In this document: positions 1-12,000 of the stretch, one piece after another
Layout of the letters: each line of letters starts with the position of its first letter
How positions within the stretch are numbered: position 1 is the first letter of the stretch
NCBI RefSeq assembly: GCF_032854445.1
Contig: NC_088305.1
Location: 10,481,606-10,545,605 of the forward strand
Direction: 5' to 3'
DNA length: 64,000 bases
Source: Liolophura sinensis
Lineage: Eukaryota; Mollusca; Polyplacophora; Chitonida; Chitonidae
The notes under the pieces: generated by a model
What the model was told of the DNA's origin: nothing
Seen by the model: the letters and a program-made list of their open reading frames with translations, nothing else
Database searches by the model: none
Made by a program: the position numbers and the translations under genes

Positions 1-1084
1 GCTATTTCCGCATGAATGTCGAAATTATCTTGTGAGCGTGACGTTGCTTTGCTTCAGCGCTTTAATCTGATGTCCTGACGTATTCTGCGTACCTTGAAAG
101 TGCGTCACATAACAGAGCGATCTGCCCTACAATTGGTCACGTATATAGTAACACGATCGCAAGGGGCGGCGGGGGGGGGGGGGGGGGGAGCCTATCAACA
201 AAGTATGGCTATGACAGGATTGTTGTGACGTCCCAACGCTGGTCACAAAGTACAACACCACTGTGATGTCACAAAGCTATGCAAAAAATAGAACAGAAAC
301 AGTTACATAAGCTACTGTGTCAGAAACAATGACATTAGGGGTGCTTACGATTATACCGAAACACCGGTGTCGCCAGCCTAGGCTAGCCAATCGTGTGACG
401 TTATTCGGCGATGTTGTTACGTGATTGGTCTTCTTAATCACGATGTGCCGCATAAACATAAGCACCCTAGGGAAGTGATGACATCTGGTGCGGTGAATTT
501 GTGCTGTGCCTGCCCCTACATATGAAGCGATTATCGGCACCAGGCGTTAGGGGAAGGAAACCAGCTAGATTATCGCAGTACATATGATGTGATTGTGAAT
601 ATAATGTGATTGTGTGTCACCAATGAAAACCAAGAATCAATCTGTTAGGCATAATAATATACAGATGCTGCATGCTGTAGGATGGGTTATCAGAGAACAG
701 GACTGTCAAGTATCTGACTGAGGTCCGTGGTTTATTCCAGGTTTTCTGGTTTCCTCCACCCATAATCCTTACCGTCGGCATATAGGCCTCAGCGACAATT
801 TTTGGAGAACGGCGTTTAAAAAGCAATGAAATACATAAGTAAATCATCTATTTTATTTATTTATTTATTTATTTGATTGGTGTTTAGGCCGTACTGAAGA
901 ATATTTCACCTATACGACGGCTGCCAGCATTATAGAGGAAGGCAGGCTAATCCGGCAGAACCCGGGGGGAACCCATGACCATCCGTAGGTGTGATGTTTA
1001 TTTATTTACTTATTTATTGATTTATTTATTTATTTATTTCTGGTGGAAGATTCCACATTTTTCTGGTGAGATATTGTAACTTAC
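1..1084. other. Intergenic/intronic DNA, no gene seen
   Basis: No exon could be supported here. It contains an uninterrupted run of 18 G at 171-188 and a degraded SINE at 866-996. If the acyltransferase exon at 1085-1202 is real, this stretch is its first coding intron, because that gene runs leftward off the window. The second coding exon expected for the family was not found here. Confidence 0.5.
866..996 (-). repeat. SINE-A, degraded 3' part
   Basis: TTTATTTG-type tail followed by the conserved central segment (GGTGTTT...CCGTACT...AAGAATATTTCAC...CGACGG...CCAGCATTAT). It is truncated before the tRNA-like head. I call this family SINE-A; the intact reference copies are at 1448-1729 and 3804-4072. 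Confidence 0.8.
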
Positions 1085-1202
1085 TTGAGTCCAAGTATTT
1101 GCTCAATGTCTGATCGAGAGGGGGTATGGGGAGAGATGGCAGTGACTCCTGGTGGGCAAATGTGGAGTCACTCTCCGTCGTGAACACAGCATCAGGGTCC
1201 AT
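1085..1202 (-). CDS. First coding exon of a carnitine acyltransferase (CROT-like), rest off the left edge
   Basis: Read on minus, an intron end TTGCAG precedes a short leader from 1219. An ATG at 1202 then opens 39 codons that end in phase 1 at a GTAAG donor (1084-1080). The peptide begins MDPDAVFTT and contains ESLPSLPIPPLDQTL followed by KYLDS. This is the N-terminal signature of peroxisomal carnitine O-octanoyl/acetyltransferases, which move acyl groups between CoA and carnitine. The exon has the same start context, phase and end (KYLDS, then a split codon) as the first coding exon of the gene at 49400, so the two are paralogues. It is too short to show up as a long open frame. Later exons, including the catalytic His, lie left of position 1. 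CROT versus CRAT-type specificity cannot be decided from this exon. Confidence 0.82.
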
Positions 1203-1447
1203 CTTAATTTCTTAAGCCTCTGCAATGAAAAGGAATAAACATAATTTAGCATAGGTCACAATAAATACATATATATACCGCTTAATATACGAATATGCTC
1301 TACAGTATGTACGCGTATAGCATTTTATTGTCAATGCAACCCACGTTCCTGTATACTCACCAAAAATATAAACGCGCGAAGCGGGCTTAGATTTAGGTTG
1401 TCTCTCCACGTGACGACACCAGCTCGTATGAGTACGTTTTGTTCCCT

Positions 1448-1729
1448 TTTATTTATTTATTTATTTATTTATCTATCTATTTGAAGGTTGTTTTACGTCA
1501 TACCCAAGAATATTTCACTTATACGACGGCGGGCAGCATTATGGTGGGAGGAAACCGGGCACAGCCCGGTGGAAACCCACGACTATCCGCAGGTTAGACC
1601 TACCCACGTACGGCCGGAGAGGAAGCCAGCATGAGCTGGACTTGAACTCAAAGCGACCCCATTGGTGAGAGGCTCCAAGGTCATTTCGCTGCGCTATAGT
1701 GCGCTAACCAACTGAGCCAAGGAGGCCCC
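1448..1729 (-). repeat. SINE-A, near full length tRNA-derived SINE
   Basis: Read on minus it begins GGGGCCTCCTTGGCTCAGTT, with an A-box-like TGGCTCAGTTGG, and has a B-box-like GAGTTCAAGTCC about 60 bases in. These are the internal RNA polymerase III promoter parts. A conserved body follows (CTTCCTCTCCGGCCGTACG, GGTCGTGGGTTTCC, CGTCGTATAAGTGAAATATT) and it ends in an (AAAT)n tail. It lies in the presumed 5' part of the left acyltransferase gene. Confidence 0.9.
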
Positions 1730-2625
1730 TTTGTGCCCTTCTAAATACATGTTTCGTGAAAGATATAAAGCTTTTAAAATATATTTTAGTCTAAAGGTCG
1801 TATATTAACGTTAAAAGAATATCGAAAATGTTCAGAATAACCTAAAGCAAATAACTCTAACGCTCTCACACTTCAGTGAAGCGTCAGGCCGCGTGGCTGC
1901 GACTCTAAGTCTACTTTAAAGCCTGATTGAAGAGACGAGTGCAGCGTGACCTACTTAATGTATGAACTGAGTGTGGCAGTGAGTTGTGTCAACGTTGGCC
2001 ATAAAGCAATGCGCCCTCGGCACGTACTTTCCTCGGTTTACAGGCTTATTTTAACGCTAGCCTCACGAAAACTTACCCGTACACCATTCAGTTTCCGATT
2101 AATGCATGCAACACTGCTTATTGTTCTAGATGCAAGGTTATCTAGCCGAGGTCTCTCCGCTGCCCGGCCCAGCACACGGCTGTCCCCGATTTTAAACTTT
2201 CCCAGTCAGTTTGACCTCGCACAAAACCAGACTTTACAACTTGCTATCAAAGTCCGCGCAGTGGTCCGGCAAGTATCAAAGTGTAGTCAGCGCGAGGCCG
2301 TGAAATAGTTTACCCACAAGGCGTCATTGCAAAAGTCAGATCTAACAATACTAAAATACATAACATGTACACGTCGACCTTCGGCAGGTACTTGACAAAC
2401 TCTCCGACAAGAAGTCTCCGCCAAAACATCCAGAATTTGATTCGAACACGCGACCTCATATAGGTAAAAGGCCGTAGAGCATGATTCAAAACAAAGTCAT
2501 ATAATTTTTAAGACTTTAATAGTGCTAGTTTTCGTAAACATTCTTAACATTTTTTAAACATTGTCTTTCTAGGTTTGAATAGCAGTCGCACCAAAATAAT
2601 ATAGGCACTTTTGTCAGATGCTTGA

Positions 2626-2897
2626 GGGAGGCCTCCTTGGCTCAGTTGGTTAGCGCACTAGCGCTGAGTAATGACCCAGCAGCCTCTCACCAATGTGGTA
2701 GCCGTGAGTTGAAGTCCAGCTCATGCTGCCTTCCTCTCCGGCCGTACGTGGGAAGATGTGTCAGCAACCTGCGGATGGTCGTGGGTTTCCCCCGGGCTCT
2801 GCCCGGTTTCATCCCACCATAATGCTGCCCGCCGTCGTATAAGTGAAATATTCTTGAGTACGGCGTAAAACACCAATCAAATAAATAGATAAATAAA
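2626..2897 (+). repeat. SINE-A, near full length
   Basis: Head GGCCTCCTTGGCTCAGTTGG at about 2630, B-box-like GAGTTGAAGTCC at about 2705, body, then an AAATAAATAGATAAATAAA-type tail. The tail abuts an oppositely oriented copy. Confidence 0.9.
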
Positions 2898-3043
2898 TTT
2901 TATTGGTGTTTTACGCCGTACTCAAGACTATTTCACTTATTTGACGGCGGCCAGCATTATGGTGGGAGGAAACTGGGCAGAGACTTGAGTTCCCAGCCGC
3001 CGCATTGATGGGAGGCTTCAGGATCATTCCGCCGTGCTGGCAT
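2898..3043 (-). repeat. SINE-A, partial, tail-to-tail with the previous copy
   Basis: Minus-oriented copy starting at its tail directly against 2897. It has an internal deletion between the AAACTGGGCAG segment and the tRNA-like head. Together the two copies form an inverted repeat of roughly 120-base arms. Confidence 0.85.
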
Positions 3044-3189
3044 GCTGATCTTCTTGACACGGTACTAGAACAGCAAGTGACACTGTAATCTCCTGTTGAT
3101 CATAAACCATCATAATGTGTCATGAATAGGGGACAAAAAGAACACAAAAAAATAGCGTTTATTTCAAAACTGCCCTTTACGTCTCAACG

Positions 3190-3247
3190 GATGGAAATAT
3201 TCTTGAGTACGGCGTAAAACACCAATCAAATAAATAAATAAATAAAT
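3190..3247 (+). repeat. SINE-A, 3' tail fragment
   Basis: Only the terminal AAATATTCTTGAGTACGGCG segment, the CACCAATC motif and an (AAAT)n tail remain. Confidence 0.8.
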
Positions 3248-3803
3248 CAGATGTCTGAGAAACTTTTTGACGTAGAGTCACAGCCGAAACAGGGAGAGCT
3301 GGATTCGAGCAACTGGTTGGTCAACGGCCTGTTATTTGCAGCGAGTAAGAGCTTTATCATCTGTGTTCGCGATGCCCCCTGAAAGACCGCAAGTGAGTGA
3401 TTGTGGTTCCAGCGAAAGCGGTAGATCCTGGTTCAAATACGGGTCAGGTCATTTTGAAGACTTCAAAAATGACGGTATTCATTGTTTTATGTTGAAGTTT
3501 CGGAACATTGTTTTTCTAGTTCTCAAAATCTTTAGACTTTGTTATAGCAACAGCAGTACCAAACTAACGCGATGGCTGTTTTAGAACGTTCTCTGATTGT
3601 TTGGGCTGGACACACAGGTCTCATTTCACCTTGAGCGTCAAACAATCAATTAATCTCAATCAACTTCAATCAATCAATATTTCCGGCTTTCGCTAATCCT
3701 ATATGTAATGATTCATGACTTATGCAAATGGTGCTATCGTCTGTACATGATAAACACCCATAGTCAAATGCCGATAATACAAGGCAACAACGGATTAGTT
3801 ACA

Positions 3804-4072
3804 TTTATTTATTTATTTGATTGGTGTTTTACGCCGTACTCAAGAATATTTCACCATATGAACGACGGCGGCCAGCAATATGGTGGGAGGAAATCGGACA
3901 GAGCCCGGGTGAAACCCACGACCATCTGCAAGTTGCTGCAAGACCTTTTCCACTTACGGCCTAAGAGGAAGCCAGCATGAGCTGGACTTGAACTCAGAGC
4001 CACCACATTGGTGAGAGCTCCTGGGTCATCACGCTGCGCTATCGCGCTAACCAACTGAGCCACGGAGGCCCC
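3804..4072 (-). repeat. SINE-A, near full length
   Basis: Complete copy on minus, from GGGGCCTCCGTGGCTCAGTT at the right end to the TTTATTTATTTG tail (plus strand) at the left. A and B boxes are present, and the sequence is close to the copy at 1448-1729. Confidence 0.9.
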
Positions 4073-4213
4073 TCAGAATAGCTACAAGTACAATGATCAT
4101 CAATATGGAAAAAGATTACATGCAACCATTATTTGGGCATGTCATTTATTTACCACTCGAGAACAGAAGAGGACAATAAACAAGGGGAAACCATGACCAT
4201 GTACAGGACCACA

Positions 4214-4476
4214 TCATGATGTCCCATCAGTATATGATGATGCCCCATTCAGTATATGATGATGCCCCATTCAGTATATGATGATGCCCCATTCAGTATA
4301 TGATGATGCCCCATTCAGTATATGATGATGCCCCATCAGTATATGATGATGCCCCATTCAGTATATGATGATGCCCCATTCACAATATGATGATGCCCCA
4401 TTCAGTATATGATGATGCCCCATCAGTATATGATGATGTCCCATTCACTATATGATGATGCCCCATTCCGTATATT
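4214..4476. repeat. 22-bp tandem repeat, about 12 copies
   Basis: The unit CAGTATATGATGATGCCCCA plus TT is repeated head to tail with few changes. Some units lack one T (21 bp). No coding potential was recognised. Confidence 0.9.
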
Positions 4477-4614
4477 CGTTTTTCTGTCGAACTTCCTGCC
4501 TAATTACATGAAATTCAGACGAAAGTGTGCGAAAAGTTAGTTGCAAACTAAATTTCAATATTTTTTTTTTCGATTTTTATTTTCACAAAAAAAGATACTT
4601 CAAAATAACTTTTG

Positions 4615-4903
4615 TATGGTGGGTTCTTGGGACATATTTTAGGCATATATTGTTCATGTTTGCACTAGAATTTGATCTTTTAAGCTGATAAATGTGTTCA
4701 ACCTGGATTTTGCTTATATTTATACTTTTAATATATTCATATTTATTATCATAATTATCATAATAATCTTAAATGCATGTGTTAGAATATAAACAACAAA
4801 TTCATATCCAAATAATATAAGTAGATATGCATCATATCGTTATTTAGAACATTATTATGCAAAAACGATACACACCAAGAGATGGTCCCAAATACCCACC
4901 ATA
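4615..4903. repeat. Possible MITE-like element with 20-bp inverted ends
   Basis: The left end TATGGTGGGTTCTTGGGAC and the right end (reverse complement TATGGTGGGTATTTGGGACC) are imperfect inverted repeats about 290 bp apart with AT-rich DNA between them. A related sequence containing GGTCCCAAATACCCACCAT also lies at about 12864-12890, and homology there appears to continue beyond the motif. The element could therefore be larger, or the motif internal. No target-site duplication is clear. Confidence 0.4.
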
Positions 4904-5401
4904 CCAAAACTTTTCTAATACTCCTTCCTCCTGAAAGAAAAAAAAAAGCAAGAAACAATATTGAAAGCCACATTAACTCTTCACACTTTATGAAATTAGA
5001 TAGGACGATATTTGCCAATAAGTTTGCATGCTCTTTCATTTGTTTTGGCATCATTTTTCTGTTTTCTTCTCCTTTAGGAGTTGCACTTTAGCAAGACGGA
5101 CTGATTAAGCAGGCGTGTCTCTAAACAGCCTGTAGCATAAAATGTCTATATCGCCAAGGAAAAAAAAACATCACGCAAATATTCAGCAACAAAAAATAAA
5201 GTTACAGCTAAAGAGATGAGTGTACACTCAAAGAAATATATGTAAAGCTGTAGTGGTGCTAGAATAATGTATTCCTTCATCAACGGTGTCATATTCAACA
5301 AAATATCATGTTAGTGCACGTAACTCGACGATAAGGTAACACAATACAGAATACATTCTAACGTAACACACAACAGACTTTCTGTTAAATTTAAAGTTAA
5401 A

Positions 5402-5407
5402 TTTATT
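5402..5407 (-). promoter_or_regulatory. Candidate poly(A) signal for the left SDR gene
   Basis: AATAAA on minus, about 165 bases downstream of the SDR stop codon at 5570. The position is plausible, but the surrounding DNA is AT-rich, so chance is a fair alternative. Confidence 0.35.
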
Positions 5408-5569
5408 TAAAAAAATTTTTTTTTTTTTTAGCGTACTTAACTCGACGGTAAATCAACACAATGCACCAGCACCAGGTACGTTATTTCGTATTTACACCAC
5501 CTGTCTAAATCGTAAAATCGATACACAGGAGATTGAAGCATTCCCCGAAATGAACTGCGCGGTACATTG

Positions 5570-8500
5570 TCAGTGATCCGATCTCCTGTGCGCAGCTAGC
5601 TTGGGTAGAAATCCAGAGACATAATACTTCTGAAGCCATGTAGGCATTGCCCAAGGTAAAATCCTCCGGACGATGGTCCCTATCGATCCGACCAGGTATC
5701 GGTCCCGGGGGTACATTGACACTAAGGCATCTACATACGCATCCACCACTAGATAGATCTTGTCAGAGACACCTGGTCTACTAAACGCCTCCAACACTAA
5801 AACAGGCACAAAACAAAGGCAAATGATTTTCATTTATTTATTTATTTATTTATCTATTGTTTGTTTGTTGCTTCACGCCTTAAATATCAAATGAGCAATC
5901 AAATAAATTAAAACCCGGCGCTGGTTCAAAGCCGGCTTTGGGCTGGGAATTTGTAGATTCCGCCGCTGTCACTGCGGGTATAGGGCCTTAATAAATAAAT
6001 TAATTAATTAATTAATTTTTATTCACGGAGTATTGAGGTAAAACCGACATATTTAATTAATAAATTAATTAATTTAATTAATTAACTGGCCGCCATCGTA
6101 TAATTAATTACGATGACAATCAGTTAATTTAATTTAAATCATTTTAATTAATTAATTAAATACGTCGACTTCAGGACAACCGTGTCACAACAAGATATCG
6201 TCGCCATGTGAGTAAAACAAAGCTGAAAGCGATGTTAAAATCAAATGAGCCTCTACAAAAACATTGTCCGTTTATTCTTGACCTCCGACTTACATCTTGC
6301 AGGATAGTCGTCCCCATACAGCGCCTTCACGTCCTCGTCCGCTCGGTTGAACACTACTTCAAGTAAATCTGTCTGCCAATTCTTATTGTTCATGTTGGTA
6401 CTGAACCCATCCGGCTTTATCAAATGTACTGTGACACCGTACAACTGAGTTTCGACTCTGTTACGACAGAAGAGAAGAAAACATTTAGACATAACTATTC
6501 TCAGCTTAAATATTTAAAAATAATGTAATCGATAAAGAAATTCATAACTGACAAATAAATTCATAATAATAAATGATAATTTTCCTCTGCCACATGATTT
6601 CTTTTGTTGTACAAGAAGCATCCTAAAGTAGTATATGTATGAATACTTTGGGTTTTATGTCGTAAATAAAAAAATCTCAGCCATATAAAGGCGAGGAGTT
6701 ATTAGGTGTGTGTACATGTCCTGTGCAGGGCACTGAAATATCATGCCACAGACACAACGCCCAGTCATATTATACTGACACCGGGCCAACCGGTCCTGTT
6801 TTCTTCCTCTAATCTCCCAGTGCTGAGCGCCACGCGAGGTATCAACAAATATCATTTATACACTCTATGGTTAGACCCGACCCGGGTTTGATCTCAGGTC
6901 TCAAGACGCGGACTACTACGCCACCGAAGTGGTCATGGTCCTAAAATATTAGCTATCCTTAACTGCATGCCTACGCTGAGACTGTTGCCCTTATATTTTA
7001 CATCTTCATCATGTTTCCCTGACCATTTACAAGGGTAAAAAAAATATTAGACTAAATGCGTATAAGCAAAACTGAAAAAATGATGTGTATATGCAGTGAT
7101 AATGTATCCCGCAGAAATTTAAAAAAAAAACATAACAATATATTATTGGGATGTTGCACAACCCAGATATTGCAGCTCAAAGTAAACAAAATCGTGCAGT
7201 TTTAACCAATCAGGCACGAGTTATTCCTGTAACCCGACGACGCAGATGTTTCCGCTGCCTTTTAAGCACATGAGTCGATCTCTACATTTCGCTTTATACC
7301 ACTGCAACCACTGGTAAATTTTGTACAGAAATGTTGAACAACGCCGAGGTCACTGAGGTCACGCTGATAAGACAGGAAGTGATGTCAGAAAACACAATCA
7401 ATCCGTCTCAACCTTTGTCCCTGACAATACTTTATACACATTCAATCTCTTTATCTGCAGAATATGTACAACATGATTCTGTCCTAATCCTGAAATAATT
7501 TTGTTGTTGAATGTTGATTAAATAGTTCCGCGACAGGACACACGTGATGAAGTCTAAACTGTGCGTCTTGCAGGGTTCCAAAGGTCAATCTTATCTAATG
7601 GTGGCAGTGATGTAAAGCGAAAGGTAGAAAGCGATTCATGCGTTGTAAGGAGTATGTGTATGTACGTGCGACAACATCGTGTTTACATCTGCTGTAAAAT
7701 GGCGTATCCCCTGGCCTCGTAAGTATAACTCATTAAAATTTGATTTATAGAGTTACTAAGCAAATTTCTCTGCCGAAATTTTCTGCCGAAAAAACTCAGA
7801 TTATATCATTTGCTCTCTTTTCTTTTAAATTGTTCCTGTAAGAAGGTTACTCCACCTGCTCAATAATTTCATATTTGAATTACATGATCATGAGTGTGAT
7901 TGGTCAGATCTTGGACGTGAAGACAGCTTGTCCAGTGAAATGGACGCTCTAATTTTAAATCCTGTTTCTGCAAATTTCTAGGATTTCTTGTTATCCGGAT
8001 CAAGAAATTTCGTTTTCGTCAACAATGTAGTTGGTGTTCACTGGGCTTTAGGCTGTGGCAAGTAACTGGCGAAGTCCTTGCAATAAACTGACAAAGTTTG
8101 GGATGTAGCTGACACAATTTTGACAAGTAACTGACAAACTTTTGGCAATTATCTAACAAACTATTGGCAAGTATCTGGTTAAATTTTTGGCAAGTAATTA
8201 GCCAACTTTCACAACAAGGCAACTTTAGGGATCCTTCTCCTACTTAGAACACGATGCGATTTTGTAGTAACGACTCGTCGAATTCAACAAATCGTACCGT
8301 ATAAACTCGGCTTATGGAACAGAGCTGATCCTATTTTCACTCTTTTGACGAGTTCAAATCGCATCTTGTGAGCGCGGATTCAAACAACAGCGATTTATTT
8401 ACTTACTCCTACTCATGATTTTTCACTTTTACGACGGCGGCCAGCGTTGTGAAGTGAAACCCATGACCATCTGCGGGTCGCTGACATACCAAAACAGCTA

Positions 8501-10651
8501 TGAGGGCTTGTTGTCAACAGCGACCCGAGAGCAGTGACGACTGCGGGGAAATTGTGATGGTTTCTTTTCTTACCCCGAAACATTTGTAGTTCAGTCTGAC
8601 TGTAGCACTTTATGCCTTAATTCGCACGATGCGATTTGTCATATTGAATAAAAATAGGATGTTCTGTGGATGATAAATAATATGCAAGAAATATGAACAG
8701 TTTCTGATACCTTAGAACATCTGAAAAAACCTCCACAGCGTGTTTGGAGATGCAATAGGGCAGTACAAGGGGGAAAGGAACAGATGCTACGATACTGGAC
8801 ATGTTGATGACCCGCCCTCTTGCCTGGCGGATCAGCGGCAAGAACATCCGGGTCATCTCTACAGTGCCGAAAAAATTCACCTCCAGTGTCCTCTTGTAAT
8901 CTTCCTTCCTAAGCCATTCAGCCATGCCAATACTGTCCAGGATGCCAGCGTTGTTCACCAGTCCCCACAACCCTGTATGGGAAGAAACGGTAACAATTGT
9001 TTGCTTAATTTGTATGTTTATTTATGTAATGTTCACCCATAAGACCTCTGCTCAGGTGACTAAAGCGCTGGCTCAGCGGCTCACATGGCGTTTTATTATG
9101 ACGCCACGTGTTCGGGAGTTTTGACTCAAGAATATTTTTCTTATGTGACGTCGGTCAGGTTTTTATTGGTGGAGTGCCCCTCACAAAACTCCTGACTTGA
9201 AGCCACAGCCGTTACAGCCAGAACTGGGTTCGAACGCGCCACCTCATATAATCGGCCATCTAGACCGCACAGTTTCATCGAGCCCGCGGATTAGTGGTTT
9301 GGGGTAAAAGTTTTACAAGTGAGCATTACCACAATCCCCTTCAAAAATAAATAAATAAATAAATAAAAAAATAAATAAATAAATAAATTCTTCTATTTTA
9401 GTAAATGGAATAACAATTATGTTTTGCATAGGATTATAATGATCGTCATTTCCCTGAGATATTTTAAAGGCTGTTACATATGTTTCGAAATAGTGACTCT
9501 CATACACTGAGAGAAGAGACCCCTTTCTTAAGCTACGCCACAACTTCGTTTCATTTTCTGTTCATTAAACAGAATCCTTTTGCACACTTTAAGGTAGTTC
9601 ATTCCTTTATGCTTCCTACAACACACTTAAACCAGTTAGACGAATATGAATGTTGTCTAACTCAAACTAACCAAAAGAACACATTTTCGTGTGCTAGACA
9701 TAATGCTCAGTATTCATGTCTGGTGCTCGTTTTAAGAAGCAACGCGGACATGCGCATGGCGGAACGCGCATGGCGGAACTTCCATGGCAGCACGGGGTTA
9801 AGACAAGTATCACCAGCGTACATGTGTTAATTGTGCTTCACGCTGCGTGACGACAGCTTTGTAAAACTTGTGCTAGACATAATGCTCATTATTCAAGTCT
9901 GGTGCTCGTTTTAAGAAGCAACGCGGACATGCGCATGGCGGAACACGCATGGCGGAGCTTCCATGGCAGCACAGGGTTAAGACAAGTATCATCAGCGTAC
10001 ATGTGTTAATTGTGCTTCACGCTGAGTGACGACAGCTTTGTAAAACTTGTTTTACAATTTGTTTTATACGGAACTGATTTTAAAGCAGCGATTCTTGTTG
10101 ATTTCATCACGTTTCATTTGTATTCACCCACATTTCAGAAATTCATGCGACGTTTTGCTTAGTTATGGTGCAAACAAAGTCGAAGTTGAATCTATTTGCA
10201 TGTTATACAAAATAATATTCGTTTCTAGTGATTCCAATTTAATGCGGGGAAATGGAACACACGGTAGTAAAATATTTTGTTCAATTAACGGATAATTACA
10301 GGGGATGCATGCGTTTTCTCCAAGTTTACCTTTTCCCGTTGGCAGACGCTCACGAACAAGTTTGAGGGCTTCTTCTATACTCTTCTCATTGGATATATCA
10401 AGTGGAACGGTAACCAGTCGGCTAGACGTTTTCTTCCGGAGATCTTCTTCTCCGTTTTTCGTCAGACATCCCGCGTACACGTGAAATCCCATTTCATCCA
10501 GTCGAATCGCGAGAAGGTTACCGAATCCAGAGTCACATCCGGTAACAAAAACATGTCGGTTGGGAAAGTCAGAGATTTTTTGTCGGCGTCTGTATGAGTA
10601 GACTAGAATGCATACAATGACAATCACGATCATTAGTATTATCATCTCCAT
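5570..10651 (-). CDS. Short-chain dehydrogenase/reductase (RDH/17beta-HSD6/BDH1-like), four coding exons
   Basis: The exons on minus are 10651-10330, 8972-8711, 6457-6294 and 5796-5570. All junctions are GT/AG and phases match, giving 324 residues, the usual length for this family. The start ATG lies just after an intron end (TTTCTGCAG), so a 5' UTR exon lies upstream. Residues 3-18 form a hydrophobic membrane anchor followed by YRRRQK. The cofactor motif TGCDSGFG is at 37-44, NNAG at 114-117, catalytic Asn 140, Ser 167, and YCISK with Tyr 180 and Lys 184. All active-site residues are present, so the enzyme looks functional. The family oxidises or reduces retinoids, steroids or 3-hydroxybutyrate with NAD(P) at ER or mitochondrial membranes. 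The exact substrate cannot be read from the sequence. It is a paralogue of the gene at 42609-46049. Confidence 0.9.
6001..6165. repeat. TTAA-rich simple sequence
   Basis: Runs of (AATT)n/(TTAA)n in intron 3 of the left SDR gene, interrupted by GGCCGCCATCGTATAATT. These are self-complementary and prone to hairpins. No gene. Confidence 0.7.
6738..6838. repeat. Single dispersed copy of a 99-bp repeat family
   Basis: Contains AGTCATATTATACTGACACC, then CAGTGCTGAGCGCCA about 60 bases on. The same sequence occurs as three tandem copies at 62011-62308, and a degraded copy lies near 12665-12725. Confidence 0.7.
6868..6935 (-). repeat. tRNA-like SINE head (SINE-C)
   Basis: On minus: CCACTTCGGTGGCGTAGTAG (A-box-like) and GAGATCAAACCCGGG (B-box-like), 40 bases apart. 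A related B box, GGGATCAAACCCGG, is at about 21808 on plus. Too divergent to be a working tRNA gene. Confidence 0.5.
6940..8400. other. SDR intron 2, no coding sequence supported
   Basis: Mostly unique AT-rich DNA. On plus at 7698-7720, AAAATGGCGTATCC is followed by a GTAAGT-like donor, a possible tiny first exon of an unknown gene, but nothing downstream supports it. Around 8050-8215 a short degenerate repeat with units like GGCAAGTAACTGACAAAC occurs about seven times. Confidence 0.5.
8404..8495 (-). repeat. SINE-A fragment
   Basis: Contains the TTTCACTTTTACGACGGCGG segment and an ACCCATGACCATCTGCGGGT segment, with the middle deleted. It lies in an SDR intron. Confidence 0.65.
9691..10048. 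repeat. 179-bp tandem duplication
   Basis: Two nearly identical adjacent copies starting GTGCTAGACATAATGCTCA at 9691 and 9870, inside intron 1 of the left SDR gene. Within each copy, GCATGGCGGAAC also appears twice. The high identity suggests a recent event. Confidence 0.9.
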
Positions 10652-10659
10652 GATGCTGC

Positions 10660-11538
10660 GCTCTGCAGAAAAAGGAAAAATCACTTTTACGTCACAATGA
10701 TTAAACAAAACTGTCGGACAGAGGTATTTTCATCTCCTGACACAAAATAAATTTAATAACTTACAAGTGGAAGAGACCTTTTTTTCCCATTATAGTCTGT
10801 TTTTTTTAACTTGTCGCCTGTTTTCAGCCATCTGTAAAACAAGCCTAACGCGCAACCAAAACTACCGTTCGTTAGTGACACATATCACCAGAAGCTCTAC
10901 AAATTCACATGTTGAGAATTAATTTTATTACAAAGAAAATGCAGTTAGAATACTTTTGTTTAATTCACAATGTTAAACTTCATAATCTTGTTTTCAACAC
11001 CAAGAACTCATTGCCTTGGGTGATGTCATAATTACTCAATTTTGGCATCACTGGTAGTAGGTACGTGTGATGCTATAGAGAGCTGAATATAGGCGACAAG
11101 TTAAAGAAACTAACTACAGTTTCATACATGTATAATATTGTTTTATATCAAGGGCTTTACACAGTAAAACTTATTTTCCAAAGGACAACAATTTTCACAG
11201 ATGCTGAAATTATTTCCACGGCAGTGACAATAATTCCCCGATAGGTATTGTATATTCGGAGAACGCCCAGCTGTCACTGACTGGGCTCCTACAAGTAGGG
11301 AAAACTTGAATTTACAGCAGTCGCTGAGTTCCGATCAAATCTCGCGAGTCACGAGATTTTTAGAGTTCTGTACTGACAGATTGCGGGAAGGTCAATCACG
11401 CTACACCGTTCAGAGGTCAACACAATGAACACTTGAATGCGACCGCATTTATGTGATACTCCTAGGTCACTGCGTGGTTCTCTCGTGATATTTCAGAGGC
11501 GGCATGGATTCGCCATGCCACAAGAAGAAAAAGAAACA

Positions 11539-11614
<76 letters not shown>

Positions 11615-11990
11615 TACCCTGTACATGGCTGAGACATGGTTGAGCAGTCAGTAACTCCGCCGCCAAGGGTTGACCCACTTATACTTCACACCGTCGTTTA
11701 CCATACTAGTTACATGCACATTAACATGCAACTCTGACATCTGCCAACACTATTCCAAGCTTCACCTCCTTACATTAATTTACTAATACTGCTCGAATTG
11801 CTGTTTTAAATCACCAACCTGAGTCTCAGTCGTTAACCTCCGCTATGTTCTATACTCTTTCAAATCTGTGTGCACTGAAAACCGAATTGTTTTACGAGTA
11901 ACTTTGACGAAACGCCAACTAGTTGTGCTCAGGTAATAGTACGGCCACAGCCAACACGAAATGTTACCGGCGCGTCAGCGCACTCATGTA
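10660..11990. other. Upstream region of the left SDR gene
   Basis: No coding exon was seen apart from the likely UTR exons. Includes a (TA)n tract at 11540-11609. Confidence 0.5.
11540..11609. repeat. (TA)35 microsatellite
   Basis: Seventy bases of uninterrupted TA dinucleotides, preceded by AAGAAACAG. Confidence 0.98.
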
Positions 11991-12000
11991 TTTATACTTA

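Noticed and set aside
2622-2822. Open frame beginning MREASLAQLVSALALS
   Set aside because: Translation of a SINE-A tRNA-like head. The same peptide type recurs at 3851-4063 for the same reason.
7695-7725. ATGGCGTATCCCCTGGCCTC followed by GTAAGT as a first exon
   Set aside because: Good local signals, but no downstream exon on plus could be linked to it within the SDR locus.
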